Assembly (NCBI RefSeq): GCF_000336615.1
Contig: NZ_AOLW01000006.1
Location: forward strand, 248,001-312,000
Length of the DNA: 64,000 bases
Direction: 5' to 3'
DNA from: Haloarcula amylolytica JCM 13557
GTDB taxonomy: Archaea; Halobacteriota; Halobacteria; Halobacteriales; Haloarculaceae
Shown here: positions 43,291-53,751 of the stretch, piece after piece
Numbering within the stretch: the first letter of the stretch is position 1
Layout: every line of letters starts with the position of its first letter
The notes under the pieces: generated by a model
Seen by the model: only the letters and a program-made list of their open reading frames with translations
What the model was told of the DNA's origin: nothing
The model's database searches: none
Translations under genes and position numbers: made by a program

Positions 43291-44235
43291 CTACGGCCGT
43301 CTGGACTGCTGTGAATCGACGAGACGCTCGACCTCGGACGGTTCGAGCGGTGTCAGCGGCCCCGACAGTGTCCGGGAGAGGGCTGCTGCTGCGACACCGT
43401 GGAGCAGCGCTTCGTCCGTGTCAGCGCCGGCGGCCAGTTGCTGGAGCGTCGCGCCGATGAAGGCCTCGTGTTGTCCCGACTCGTCGACGGCGGTCGTCTC
43501 GATGGCATCCTGCTCGTGAATGACGCCGTCGTGGTAGGCCACCGCGCCGTACTCGCTCCGTGTGAGAATCACGCGGGTGAGATCGTACTCCGTCGCGAGC
43601 GTGTGAACGACTTCGCGCGGACTCCCCGTCGTGTCAAACACCGCGGAAACCTGCTCTTCGGCGGCAAAGAGGGTATCGACGGCCGGTAGCAGGTCTGCAA
43701 GCGCGTCGCGGGCGTCTTCAGCGTCCCACAGCCCTGGGTGGAAATCGAGATCGAATGCTCGCATCCCTGCGGCCGCTCTGAGCAGCGCTCCCGTCGTGTC
43801 AGCGGCTGTGTCAGAGAGTGAGAGGGTCGCGCCCGAGGTGAACACTACGTCCGCGTTCTGTATCTCGCCCATCGGAAGTTCACCGGGCGTCAGCGTCGCC
43901 ATCGCGGTGTTACCGCGGTCCTGTAGCAGCCGCTCGGCACGGGGCGGGTCGGCGTCCTCGTGGAACGTGAGCCCTTGCCGTCCAGCGTCCGGGTCTGCCC
44001 AGACGATGTCCGTTTCCAGCCCGAACTCGTGGAGTTCCGCGACGACGCGCCGCCCGAGTGGTGTGTCCGGGATCTTCGAGAGCCACCGTGCGTCAGCCCC
44101 GAGTCGGCCGGCCGTTGCCGCAACGCCGCTCGCGGTTCCGTCGACGCGAATCGACGCCTCGCGGGCCGTCTCGAATCGCTGTCCGTCAGGGGGTGCAAAT
44201 CTCAGAGCGGTCTCACCGAACGTTACGAGTGACAT
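43291..44235 (-). CDS. PfkB-family sugar kinase (2-keto-3-deoxygluconate kinase-like)
   Basis: 314 residues, ribokinase fold. N-terminal VTFGETALRFAPPDGQRF and the substrate part GTASGVAATAGRLGADARW fit KdgK-like kinases, which phosphorylate KDG in the semiphosphorylative Entner-Doudoroff route of haloarchaea. The ATP-side motif DESGQHEAFIGATL (residues 251-264) replaces the PfkB D-T-x-GAGD-AF motif: GAGD is GQHE (residues 254-257), so the catalytic Asp is Glu257. Whether it is active is unclear. 43071-43290 between this gene and the YgfZ-like gene shows no feature. Confidence 0.8.
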   Translation of the reverse strand: MSLVTFGETALRFAPPDGQRFETAREASIRVDGTASGVAATAGRLGADARWLSKIPDTPLGRRVVAELHEFGLETDIVWADPDAGRQGLTFHEDADPPRAERLLQDRGNTAMATLTPGELPMGEIQNADVVFTSGATLSLSDTAADTTGALLRAAAGMRAFDLDFHPGLWDAEDARDALADLLPAVDTLFAAEEQVSAVFDTTGSPREVVHTLATEYDLTRVILTRSEYGAVAYHDGVIHEQDAIETTAVDESGQHEAFIGATLQQLAAGADTDEALLHGVAAAALSRTLSGPLTPLEPSEVERLVDSQQSRRP

Positions 44236-44309
44236 ACCGCGTGCATCGGGAGACGGAGGTTTAGTTCAATCGGCTGTATCGATTGTTGTGTCGGTGCCGC
44301 CCTCTCAGG

Positions 44310-46460
<2,151 letters not shown>

Positions 46461-46594
46461 ACGTGCCTCCGCATGTGATTGCCACCGGCTAACGGGCGAA
46501 GCGACTTGATACTGTCTGCCTTCGCCGCGCCTATCAGTCCAGTCATGAAAATAGTTAACACAGAACAGTCCTGACCCTCGCATGGTGACGACCC

Positions 46595-46738
46595 ATGTGC
46601 CACCACAGAGAACGCTCCTGGACCGAAGCGACGGCGGACGACGAGGCAACTGACGAGGACGAGGAAGAACTCCCGTCCTTCCTCAACGAGGAGGCGACCG
46701 AAACCGAGGTGCTGACCGACGGCGGCGACGAGGCGTAG
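46595..46738 (+). CDS. 47-residue acidic microprotein
   Basis: MCHHRERSWTEATADDEATD begins a 47-residue, very acidic protein ending EVLTDGGDEA. The N-terminal Cys-His-His is reminiscent of haloarchaeal small proteins with the same start that I believe are conserved; single Cys and His could bind metal. Starts 135 bp from the divergent mutL gene, with TATA-like gaaaatagtta around 46547-46557. Function unknown. Confidence 0.65.
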   Translation: MCHHRERSWTEATADDEATDEDEEELPSFLNEEATETEVLTDGGDEA

Positions 46739-46856
46739 CAGCGGCCCGCCCCTCGGCAGCGGTGTTGGCAAACCAGCCGTTTTTTGCTGCGAGTACCGTA
46801 AACCCGATAGCTAAAGTGCGCCCGCCGTCAGTCGCCACTATCCTGTGGATATCGAC

Positions 46857-48113
46857 ATGGAACAATACGACCAACTCTACCGTCTGTATAAGAGCGTAGA
46901 CACGACGACGCTGCGCGGCTATCAGGAGTTCGTCGACCTGTTTCCCCCGCTCAGCTCGACCGTCGCGCTGGAACAGTGGGAAACCGCCAGTGACCGCCTC
47001 GACGCCCTCAAATCCGACATCACTGACGAGTTTCCCGGGACCGGCGAGACCTATGCGGAAATCGCAGCGCGGCTGACCCGCGACGAGGCCTTTACCGCGC
47101 TCGACCTCTACTCGAAGTACGACCGGTCGGTGAACGTGCTCGTGCTGGACGTCGACGAGACGCTCCGGTCGGCCGGTGACACCGACAACGAAATCCCCCG
47201 CGACACGCTGTATCTCCTGACGCAGTTCCACGAAGCGGGCGTCCCTATCGTCGTCTGTACCGGCCAGACCTTAGAGAACGTCAAGGGGTTCATGATACAG
47301 GGGCTTGGTAACGACCTCGTCTCCTCCGGCCAGATGAGCATCGTCTACGAGTCCGGCAACGGCGTGTTCACGCCCAAGCACGGCGAGGAAACCAAGCGAC
47401 TCCTCTACGAGCGTCTCGACGACGCGGTCGTGGACGTGTTCGAGACCGTCCGCCGGCGGGTCCTCTCGGAGGCCCCCGACGCCGTCGGCAAGCGCTGTCA
47501 CCTCCAGGGCAACGAGTTCAACGTCACGCTGAAACCCAACGCCGAGGTCGGCAGCGACAACGCCGTCGAAATCATCGACGAGTCGCTGCGGTACCTCTGT
47601 GGACTGGTCGGCGACGCCATCGCCGCGCAGGTCGACGCCGAGGTCGCGGACCCAGCGGCGTACGCCCGGGCCTACTTCAGCCGCGACCCGGAGATCCTCG
47701 ACGTGCTCCAGGCCGGCGGCCTCTCGACCGACGCCGACATCGACGACGCGCCCGAGGCGTTCCGCGACATCCTCGAACGCGTCGACCTGGGCTACTACGA
47801 GGGCGACGCGGCCGAACTCGTGAGCCTCGAACTGGACAAGTCCGCCGGCGTCGAGGAGGCCTTCGACGTGCTCGGCATCGACGACCCGTTCGCGCTCGTG
47901 ATGGGCGACAGCAAGAGCGACCTGCGGGTGATGCGCTGGGTCGACGAGAATGACGCCGGTATCGCTGCTGCTCCCGCCCATTCCTCGCCCGACGTGCTCG
48001 ACCACGTCAGTTCGAGGGACGACCTGGTGTACGAGGCCGGCGATGCCAGCACGGTTCTGCGGACGATCTACGGTATCAGCCTCGTCGAGCAACTGGACGA
48101 GCAGGGCGAGTGA
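46857..48113 (+). CDS. HAD-superfamily hydrolase with long helical N-terminus
   Basis: 418 residues from MEQYDQLYRLYKSVDTTTLR; a GTG at 46845 adds four. The HAD motifs are LVLDVDETLRSA (motif I, DxDxT), VCTGQTLENVKG (motif II) and MGDSKSDLRVM (motif IV). The first about 85 residues are helical and unlike the family, perhaps a substrate cap or partner site. Cap insertion is the region around residues 150-300. Phosphatase of unknown substrate; resembles sugar-phosphatases in the Cof-type only loosely. Convergent with the membrane protein gene downstream. Confidence 0.85.
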   Translation: MEQYDQLYRLYKSVDTTTLRGYQEFVDLFPPLSSTVALEQWETASDRLDALKSDITDEFPGTGETYAEIAARLTRDEAFTALDLYSKYDRSVNVLVLDVDETLRSAGDTDNEIPRDTLYLLTQFHEAGVPIVVCTGQTLENVKGFMIQGLGNDLVSSGQMSIVYESGNGVFTPKHGEETKRLLYERLDDAVVDVFETVRRRVLSEAPDAVGKRCHLQGNEFNVTLKPNAEVGSDNAVEIIDESLRYLCGLVGDAIAAQVDAEVADPAAYARAYFSRDPEILDVLQAGGLSTDADIDDAPEAFRDILERVDLGYYEGDAAELVSLELDKSAGVEEAFDVLGIDDPFALVMGDSKSDLRVMRWVDENDAGIAAAPAHSSPDVLDHVSSRDDLVYEAGDASTVLRTIYGISLVEQLDEQGE

Positions 48114-48122
48114 GCCGACGCC

Positions 48123-48980
48123 CTACGTGTTGACCGCGGCTTTGCCGCTGCGGTGCCGTTCGGGCCACTCGCCAGCCGACGGTGACTGCGGGTCGACATC
48201 CGCGACGAACCGCATCGTCGTGATATTGAGTACGAGCCCCAGCAGTCCGCCGCCCACGATCCCCATGGGGAGGCCGACCGCGGGGACGTTGACGACGACA
48301 GCGGTCGCCACCGCTGAGACGAGCAAAACGAGTCCCGCGTAGCCGACTGTGTAGGCGAGGTAGGCTCCACCGTCGACAGCCAGTTCGTACGAGCCCCGAG
48401 CCGCCGCCAGCAGGCCGGTTTCGCGCAACACGATCAGATACGGCGTGGCCCAGAACAGATATCCGACGGCCAGCAGCAGCGGCACGAGGATGACGATTAC
48501 CCCGAGAACCGCGCCACCGCCACCGACCCCTCCGACGCCGACTGCGCCCAGCGCGAACGGCACAACGAACAGATACGGCAACACGGTTATCGCGAGAAAC
48601 GGGAGGAAATAGGTCCGGACGCTGGTAGCGAAGTCGTCGTCGCGGCCGACGAGATGCGCGGCGATAGCGCCAAAGTAGCCCGCGCTCAGGCCGGCCCGCA
48701 AGAGGACCGCCAACGGGACGACCACCACGGCGAACGGAAGCGATAGCGGGAGGCCGGCGTTCACCGACACGCCGGTACTGGGCGGGTCAACGAACTGCCA
48801 GATGGTCACGACGGACGCGGGGACGCCGAACTTGATACCGAAGTGGACCCCGTCGTAGGTGAGTACTTGCCGGATACTATCCGTCTGCATGACCGCCAGC
48901 AGTATCGGGACCAAGATTAACGACATGTGATCGCCCGCTCTCTTCCAGCCATCGGCCAGTCGGACGGTGAACGTCGGCAT
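48123..48980 (-). CDS. Multi-pass membrane protein, function unknown
   Basis: 285 residues with about six to seven hydrophobic segments, e.g. residues 20-38, 77-97, 126-147, 155-175, 203-225 and 235-255. Gly-rich loops (GVGGVGGGGAVLG) lie between helices. Similar polytopic proteins are frequent in haloarchaea without a known role; I find no transporter motif. The intergenic 48981-49203 shows no other gene. Confidence 0.75.
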   Translation of the reverse strand: MPTFTVRLADGWKRAGDHMSLILVPILLAVMQTDSIRQVLTYDGVHFGIKFGVPASVVTIWQFVDPPSTGVSVNAGLPLSLPFAVVVVPLAVLLRAGLSAGYFGAIAAHLVGRDDDFATSVRTYFLPFLAITVLPYLFVVPFALGAVGVGGVGGGGAVLGVIVILVPLLLAVGYLFWATPYLIVLRETGLLAAARGSYELAVDGGAYLAYTVGYAGLVLLVSAVATAVVVNVPAVGLPMGIVGGGLLGLVLNITTMRFVADVDPQSPSAGEWPERHRSGKAAVNT

Positions 48981-49203
48981 CAGTTGCGGTCCCGCGCCGG
49001 GCTGGAGTGTTCGTTTGGTACTGACCGTGGTCCACGCAGTGCTCCCGGTTCGAGGCGTCGCTGTGCAGCGATTGTGCGATTGGTGGAGGGCATCGGCTCA
49101 GATGTCTGCACACGATTTGATATGTGTTCTGGTGGGGCCGCTCTGGCGTCTCGTTCCCCCTTCACTACCCAACAGTTAGGCGTCTCCTCGCCGAATTACA
49201 ACC

Positions 49204-49710
49204 ATGAGTCTCGATACCGTGTTCGGGCAGGTGCCGGACCCGCAGTCGTACTCCTTCCCGGACTACTCGCTCCCGCAGGGCGACCCCGTCAAACCCATCG
49301 CGCTGACCGACGACGAACTGACGGCGTTGCTTGACCTGTACGACGCGTTCAGCGCTGTGGACCCGACGGGCATGGACTCGAACCCGTTCCTGCGGGCGAC
49401 CAGCGAGTTCCTCCAGCAGACGCTCGGTGCGCCGCTCACACGGCCCGACGAGCAACTGCACGACGATATCGCCGGTCTTCTCAACGACTTTTCGGATGAC
49501 CTGGGTGGGCAGTCGATGGGTGTCGTCGACGCGACGCCGGCTCATCACCGGACGCTGTACTTCTTTCTGACCAGTTGCAAGGCGTACCACATGGCCCCGC
49601 ACCTGCAGTTCGACCCCGACCCGGACGCCGTCGAGACGCTGTATGCCGTCTACGAACGCGTCACCGAGCAGGCGTTCTACCTCAAACGGCCCAAGAGCGT
49701 GCTGGAGTGA
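49204..49710 (+). CDS. Conserved haloarchaeal protein, function unknown
   Basis: 168 residues, soluble, mostly helical and acidic. MSLDTVFGQVPDPQSYSFPD at the start, a helix pair around LTALLDLYDAFSAVDPTG, and a hydrophobic block YFFLTSCKAYHMAPHLQF with one Cys. No domain, signal or membrane segment. A 66-residue zinc-like gene follows after 64 bp in the same direction, so they may be co-expressed. Confidence 0.7.
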   Translation: MSLDTVFGQVPDPQSYSFPDYSLPQGDPVKPIALTDDELTALLDLYDAFSAVDPTGMDSNPFLRATSEFLQQTLGAPLTRPDEQLHDDIAGLLNDFSDDLGGQSMGVVDATPAHHRTLYFFLTSCKAYHMAPHLQFDPDPDAVETLYAVYERVTEQAFYLKRPKSVLE

Positions 49711-49774
49711 CTGTCAGCCTGTGCCCGGCGGACGCTCCGGTCCGTTTATCGGGGAGCGAGGTAAACTGCCGCCA

Positions 49775-49975
49775 ATGACAGCCGACCAGCCCGAGATTCC
49801 GGTCGTTTGCGAGGAGTGTGGGACGCGAACGTCGGTCGCCTTCGAGGACGTCGAGGACGCCGTCGCGCGCCACAACGAACAGCTTCACGACGGTGAGCCG
49901 GTCGCCGAGGTCGACCCCGATGTGCTGGAAGAACTCGCCGACCGTCTGGCGAAGGACATCGGTCTGCTGGAGTAG
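49775..49975 (+). CDS. Small protein with N-terminal CxxC
   Basis: 66 residues: MTADQPEIPVVCEECGTRTS has one CxxC (Cys12, Cys15), followed by an acidic helical part (VEDAVARHNEQLHDGEPVAE with a His) ending in a helix. One CxxC plus His could make a zinc site. AUG at 49775. Its stop is 15 bp before the convergent molybdopterin-domain gene. Function unknown. Confidence 0.7.
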   Translation: MTADQPEIPVVCEECGTRTSVAFEDVEDAVARHNEQLHDGEPVAEVDPDVLEELADRLAKDIGLLE

Positions 49976-49989
49976 TCCGTCGGTCAGCG

Positions 49990-50439
49990 TCAGTCGTCCA
50001 GCGGGAGCCGCTCGTAGGCCTCGCGGTCAGCGCCGGCGGCGAGCGCCCGCGGCCGCAGCCGGCAGACGTTCTTGACCGTCCGCGGGCCAAGGATGTGTGG
50101 CGAGACGAACCGCGGTCGTCCCGGCTCGGTTCCGGGGCCGTCGCCCAGCGCGAGCACCGCACCGTTGAGGTCGGCGAGCGGGATACACGCCAGGTCGCCG
50201 TTCGCCGATTCGAACTGGACGTGGGTCGTATCGCCGGGCATCGCCGCCGCCTCCAGCAGGTCGAATACGGCGACGCCGGTGTATTCGCGTTCGATCCGGT
50301 CGCCGGAGGCACACTCGAACGCGACCGGCCCGCGGACGACATCGAACGGGAGCGTTTCGGGTGCAACGTCCCAGGGGAGCAATATCGGGTCAGCCCCGTC
50401 GATGCGGACCGTCGGCCGTCCCTCCGGTGTCTGCGTCAT
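49990..50439 (-). CDS. Short oxidoreductase molybdopterin-binding-domain protein
   Basis: 149 residues from MTQTPEGRPTVRIDGADP. Pattern: VAFECASGDRIEREYTGV, where the Cys is at the position of the Mo-ligand Cys of sulfite-oxidase/MsrP (YedY)-type domains, then VAVFDLLEAAAMPG and PRFVSPHILGPRTVKNVCRL, which match the rest of the fold. It is about half the length of MsrP and has no signal peptide, so Mo-cofactor binding is uncertain and it may be a cut-down family member. A 20-residue longer start (50499) is less likely. Confidence 0.7.
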   Translation of the reverse strand: MTQTPEGRPTVRIDGADPILLPWDVAPETLPFDVVRGPVAFECASGDRIEREYTGVAVFDLLEAAAMPGDTTHVQFESANGDLACIPLADLNGAVLALGDGPGTEPGRPRFVSPHILGPRTVKNVCRLRPRALAAGADREAYERLPLDD

Positions 50440-50509
50440 ACGTATCCTTTCCGCCTGAGACCCTTCAGCGGTTCGGGACGGCTGTGATTCGCCACACACA
50501 TTCCGACTC

Positions 50510-50821
50510 TCACTCCCGGGAGTGGAGCGAGTATGCGATAAAGAGGACGCCGACGAACTGGAAGGCGCGAGTGACGAGCGTCAGCGGTTGCTGGAACTGA
50601 CTGGAGAGCAGACCCTGACGAAGGAGGACTGAGCCGGCGAACGCGACCACGAAGGCCACCGCCGTGAGGCAGAACAGCCCGACTGAGAGGTACTGCATCG
50701 CGCGGCTGTTGTGCCGGCGATACCCCCGGTAGGCCTGGTAGCCGACGTACCCACCCAGTACTGTCGAGCCAAACGCCAGGGCGGTGATGAGCCAGTCCAT
50801 CAGCGTCTCGATGGCGACCAT
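50510..50821 (-). CDS. DUF7521-like membrane protein
   Basis: 103 residues from MVAIETLMDWLITALAFGST, in place of the longer frame from 50935. Three membrane segments (about 8-27, 42-66, 79-99) and a polar loop RGYRRHNSRAMQYLSVG between the first two. This resembles the DUF7521 family that often sits beside HTH regulators in haloarchaea. It starts 1 bp after the HTH gene's stop, so both form an operon; it may sense a membrane signal for that regulator (inference). Confidence 0.8.
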   Translation of the reverse strand: MVAIETLMDWLITALAFGSTVLGGYVGYQAYRGYRRHNSRAMQYLSVGLFCLTAVAFVVAFAGSVLLRQGLLSSQFQQPLTLVTRAFQFVGVLFIAYSLHSRE

Positions 50822-50822
50822 A

Positions 50823-51194
50823 TCAGAGATTCTCCCACATTTTTGTGAATCGGTCCGCGGTGTCCTGTTCGTCCTGTCCCGGGAACGTCGGCGGTTCGGT
50901 CCGCTCGATATCGGTTTCGAAGTCACCGTCAGCAAGCGCCAGCGAGAACTCCGAGAGCGTGGCAGCGAACACGCTGTAGTCGTTGCCGCCCGTTTCTATC
51001 TGGGTCTGTTCCTCGATGAGGCCGTACTCCTGAAGCCACTCGACCCGTCTGTACACGGTCGGTTGTGACATCTCACACTGGTCGGCGAGCTGTTTCGCGG
51101 ACATGGGTTTGACACTCGTTGCTGCGAGGATGTCCCGGGCGTACTCGTCACTGAGCAGGTCGAGGATGTCGCCCACGGCCGGGTCCTCACTCAC
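50823..51194 (-). CDS. ArsR-type winged helix-turn-helix regulator
   Basis: 123 residues from a GTG at 51194 (VSEDPAVGDILDLL); a TTG at 51206 would add four residues. The wHTH shows LLSDEYARDILAATS, then the recognition helix MSQPTVYRRVEWLQEYGLIE. There is no metal-cysteine signature of classical ArsR/SmtB, so the ligand is different. Acidic C-terminal tail (DTADRFTKMWENL). Operon with the downstream membrane protein. TATA-like ttttatt (reverse strand near 51217) is about 20 bp before the GTG. Confidence 0.85.
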   Translation of the reverse strand: MSEDPAVGDILDLLSDEYARDILAATSVKPMSAKQLADQCEMSQPTVYRRVEWLQEYGLIEEQTQIETGGNDYSVFAATLSEFSLALADGDFETDIERTEPPTFPGQDEQDTADRFTKMWENL

Positions 51195-51240
51195 GTACTG
51201 GACCAACGTCCCGTCCCCGAATAAAAGGTCCCGTCAGTTT

Positions 51241-51540
51241 CCGAGTCAGAAGTCAGCCGCGTCAGAGAAGGGCGCAGTGTCAGCGGAGACCGGCGGGGTC
51301 AGGGCACCGCCCTTGGGCGAAGGTGGGGCGAGGTAGGGGACCAGTTCGCGGGCGGCCTGGCCCACATTCCCCCCAGGGTGGCGGCCCTGGGGAACCATAG
51401 GGCAGTATGGTGGACAGACAGCGGCTATTGCCGGAGGGCGCTGGTGGCACGGTGTTGTCAGGGCCGCTGCACTCGAATTGAGGAGCGGTTCCATAATATA
51501 ACGTGCAGTCGAACTTCTGGCCCAGAAAACGGCGGCTTGA
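51241..51540. ncRNA. Structured noncoding region; candidate RNA
   Basis: A 351-bp gap (51207-51557) without a credible gene but full of perfect complementary segments: 51253-51260 with 51532-51540 (one bulged base), 51381-51389 with 51459-51467, 51394-51399 with 51406-51411, and 51371-51378 with 51385-51392 (which competes with the previous helix). A four-base cttg loop in cgcccttgggcg (51308-51319) and ctgcac/gtgcag (51467-51472, 51503-51508) add to it. The minus strand has an AT-rich tatatta sequence near 51494-51500 that could be a promoter. I tried to match RNase P and SRP RNA and could not confirm either. Strand is unresolved. Confidence 0.4.
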
Positions 51541-51557
51541 TATGCCAGCGAGGGTGC

Positions 51558-52742
51558 TCACTCGCCGCCGGGACAGCCGATTGACTGGCCGACCGTGACG
51601 AGTCGGTCCGCGGACACGCCCTCACCGCGAACGGTGTATCGGTAGCGCTCACAGCTCCACGAAACTGAGGTTGTCAGTCCGTAGCTGACCTGTGCCGGTT
51701 GCCCGTCGATTGTCACCGCTCCGCTGGCGCTGTCCCTGTTAGCGGGCCGGTCGTATTTGCCGACAGTGATGAGACTGGTCCGGTTCATGTAGCGGAGGCC
51801 GACGCTGTGGATCCGCCCCCGCGTCTGCGTCGCATAGATCAGTTCGTACCCCGGCGGGATGTCGGGCTCCGGAACCTGGATCTCGGTGTCGGCTTCGAGC
51901 GCACCGACCGACTCGTAGGTCTGTCTTTCGGGCGTCTCTGGGACAGTGACAGTCGTGTTCTCCGGGAAGCTGGGGGAAAACACGGTATCGGACACACCGG
52001 TGTCGTAGGTGACGTTCGTGTGCGTCGTCGTTACGACTGTTCGCTCACCGTCGGCTGTCCACGCAGTGCGCTTTCTCACCGGGAAGAACTGCTCTGTGTC
52101 CACCCAGACCGTCTGCTCGTAGGCCGCTGTGTCGTCTTTCGGTGCCACATGAATGACGTAGGCGTCACGCCCGTCGATTGATTCAGTACCGCGATAACTG
52201 ACGCTCATCGAGCCGGCAGAGACGGTCGGCCGCTGCTCGCCGCGGGGAACGACGGGCAGCGGCTCAACCGACGGTGAGTCGGTCGTCGTGTTGGTTGTCG
52301 TCTCCATGTTGAGATTCGCAAACAGACGCTGCAGCCGCTCACCCTGGTCTGAATCGGTTCTGCTGAGAGAGATGCGTGTCGCCTTCGCGCGGCGCTGGTC
52401 GTACAGCCACAGCATCGACCCGTTCGACACCCGGCGGTCGTATCGCTCGACGGTGCTGTTGACGACCGCCAGCCGTTTCTTCTGGGTCCCCGGCCGGAGC
52501 GCGGCGTCGTAGGTCGTCCGGCTCGCAACTGTCCCGTTCCGGGTGATCGTCGTCGTCTGTGTCGCGTTCACGCCGTCTATCGACTGGTAGCGTTGTTGTA
52601 CGTCCGCGTCGATCTGGGGCTGATCAGCGGTTCCGGTACTCGCGAACGCAAGCGACCAGATCGCAACAGCCAGTACACCAACGACGACGACCGTCGCGAC
52701 GGTGAGGACCAGTCGTTCCGATGTGAGGTGTCGAGTGGCCAT
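51558..52742 (-). CDS. LolA-like (COG2834) outer-surface protein, full-length copy
   Basis: 394 residues. A membrane anchor at residues 11-34 (LVLTVATVVVVGVLAVAIWS) without a lipobox Cys, so likely an exported, N-terminally anchored protein. Mature sequence is a beta-rich LolA/LppX-like fold with IDADVQQRYQSIDGVNATQT, LWLYDQRRAKATRISL, and YEQTVWVDTEQFFPVRKRT. Such proteins probably bind lipids or hydrophobic peptides outside the cell. It is the intact member of a tandem pair; the partner at 52804-53643 shares most of its N-terminal 280 residues. Region 52743-52842 contains its promoter, a copy of that upstream of the partner. Confidence 0.82.
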   Translation of the reverse strand: MATRHLTSERLVLTVATVVVVGVLAVAIWSLAFASTGTADQPQIDADVQQRYQSIDGVNATQTTTITRNGTVASRTTYDAALRPGTQKKRLAVVNSTVERYDRRVSNGSMLWLYDQRRAKATRISLSRTDSDQGERLQRLFANLNMETTTNTTTDSPSVEPLPVVPRGEQRPTVSAGSMSVSYRGTESIDGRDAYVIHVAPKDDTAAYEQTVWVDTEQFFPVRKRTAWTADGERTVVTTTHTNVTYDTGVSDTVFSPSFPENTTVTVPETPERQTYESVGALEADTEIQVPEPDIPPGYELIYATQTRGRIHSVGLRYMNRTSLITVGKYDRPANRDSASGAVTIDGQPAQVSYGLTTSVSWSCERYRYTVRGEGVSADRLVTVGQSIGCPGGE

Positions 52743-52803
52743 ATATCAGGTTACCGGGTGTGGGGAACTGCCCGACTGCGTTCGGTCTGTCTGAACGACA
52801 ATA

Positions 52804-53643
52804 TTATGTAGCACATAACTGGCAGCGCAGGTAAAACCTCCTATCTGATGGTTCCGGAACGCTGACTGCTGTGTCGTCCGGGAAGTCGGGGGCAAACTCG
52901 TCATGGGGAACTCCGGTGTCGTAGGTGACGTTCGCAAACCTTGTCGTCACGACTGTGTGCTTCTCGTCTGCCGTCCAGGCAGTCCGCTGCTTGGCCGGGA
53001 AAAACCGCTGTGTGTCGACCCAGACGGTTTGCTCGTATGCTTTTGTCCCGTTTCTCGGCGTCACATGGACGACGTACGCTTCGCGGCCGTCAACCGGCTC
53101 CGTGCCCCGGTAGCTGACGGTCATCCCCTCGGTTGAGTTGACCGGCCGTCGCTCGCCTCGAGGGACAACGGGTAGTGGTTCAACTGACCGGGGGTCCGCT
53201 GTCGACTCGTCGAGTTTCGTGAAGAGGCGCTGTAGCCGCTCACCTCTGTCGGACTCAGTCTCGGAGAGGGGTATTCGTGTCGCCCTTCCACGACTGTCGT
53301 TGTACAGCCACAGCGTCGACCCGTCCGAGATCCGCACGTCATTCGCCTGTGACGTACTGTTGACGAGTACGAGCCGTCTCTTCTGGGTCCCCGGTTGGAG
53401 CGTCGCGTCGTAGGTTATTCTGCTCGTAACTGTCCCGTTCTGTGAGACTATCGTCGTCTGGGTCGCGCTGACACCGTCTATCGACTCGTAGCGTTGCTGT
53501 ACGTCCCTGTCGATCTGGGGTTGGTCGGCGGCGCCGTCACTCGCGAACACGAGCGACCACGTCGCAACAGCCAGCACACCAACGACGACCACTGTCGCAA
53601 TGGTGGGCACCAGCCGTTCCGATGAGAGATATCGAGTGACCAT
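52804..53643 (-). pseudogene. Truncated tandem paralogue of the LolA-like gene
   Basis: 279 residues from MVTRYLSSERLVPTIATVVV. It matches the full copy closely through about residue 268 (e.g. DVQQRYESIDGVSATQT, YEQTVWVDTQRFFPAKQRT), then departs after SVPEPSDR into RFYLRCQLCAT and stop. Those last residues are a reading of the copied upstream sequence, so the frame runs out of the duplication. About 115 C-terminal residues of the family are missing. It still has a TM segment and no premature stop, so it may be expressed as a shorter protein; I call it pseudogene because of the truncation. Confidence 0.8.
52812..52842 (-). repeat. Duplication repeat at the promoter of the full LolA-like gene
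   Basis: The 31-bp cacataac...aaacctcct segment reappears at 53710-53740 with four mismatches, offset 898 bp. It marks one end of the duplication unit and includes AT-rich promoter sequence upstream of the gene starting at 52742. See finding on the tandem duplication. Confidence 0.85.
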
Positions 53644-53709
53644 TTGTGGGGTGCAGGGCAGAGGACCGCCCGACGCTGTGTGCGTAGCCCGAGCGAGAGT
53701 GTTACCTAT

Positions 53710-53740
53710 CACATAACCGGCACCTCAAGTAAAACCTCCT
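53710..53740 (-). repeat. Duplication repeat at the promoter of the truncated paralogue
   Basis: Second copy of the 31-bp promoter repeat at 52812-52842. It lies 67 bp upstream of the truncated gene's AUG (53643) and 12 bp from the end of the ABC permease gene, so the repeat is most likely the original site. Confidence 0.85.
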
Positions 53741-53751
53741 GTCTACCGAAG

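Noticed and set aside
51241-51540. RNase P or SRP RNA gene
   Set aside because: cggcggcttgatatgcc near 51530 resembles the 3' conserved region of RNase P, but the 5' GGAAGTCC-type element and room for P1-P3 are missing, and the SRP Alu-domain signatures are absent. Left as an unassigned candidate.
51280-51561. 93- and 82-residue minus-strand frames in the structured gap
   Set aside because: Pro/Gly/Cys-rich without any pattern of haloarchaeal proteins (hardly acidic), and they cover the inverted repeats. An RNA or non-genic reading is better.
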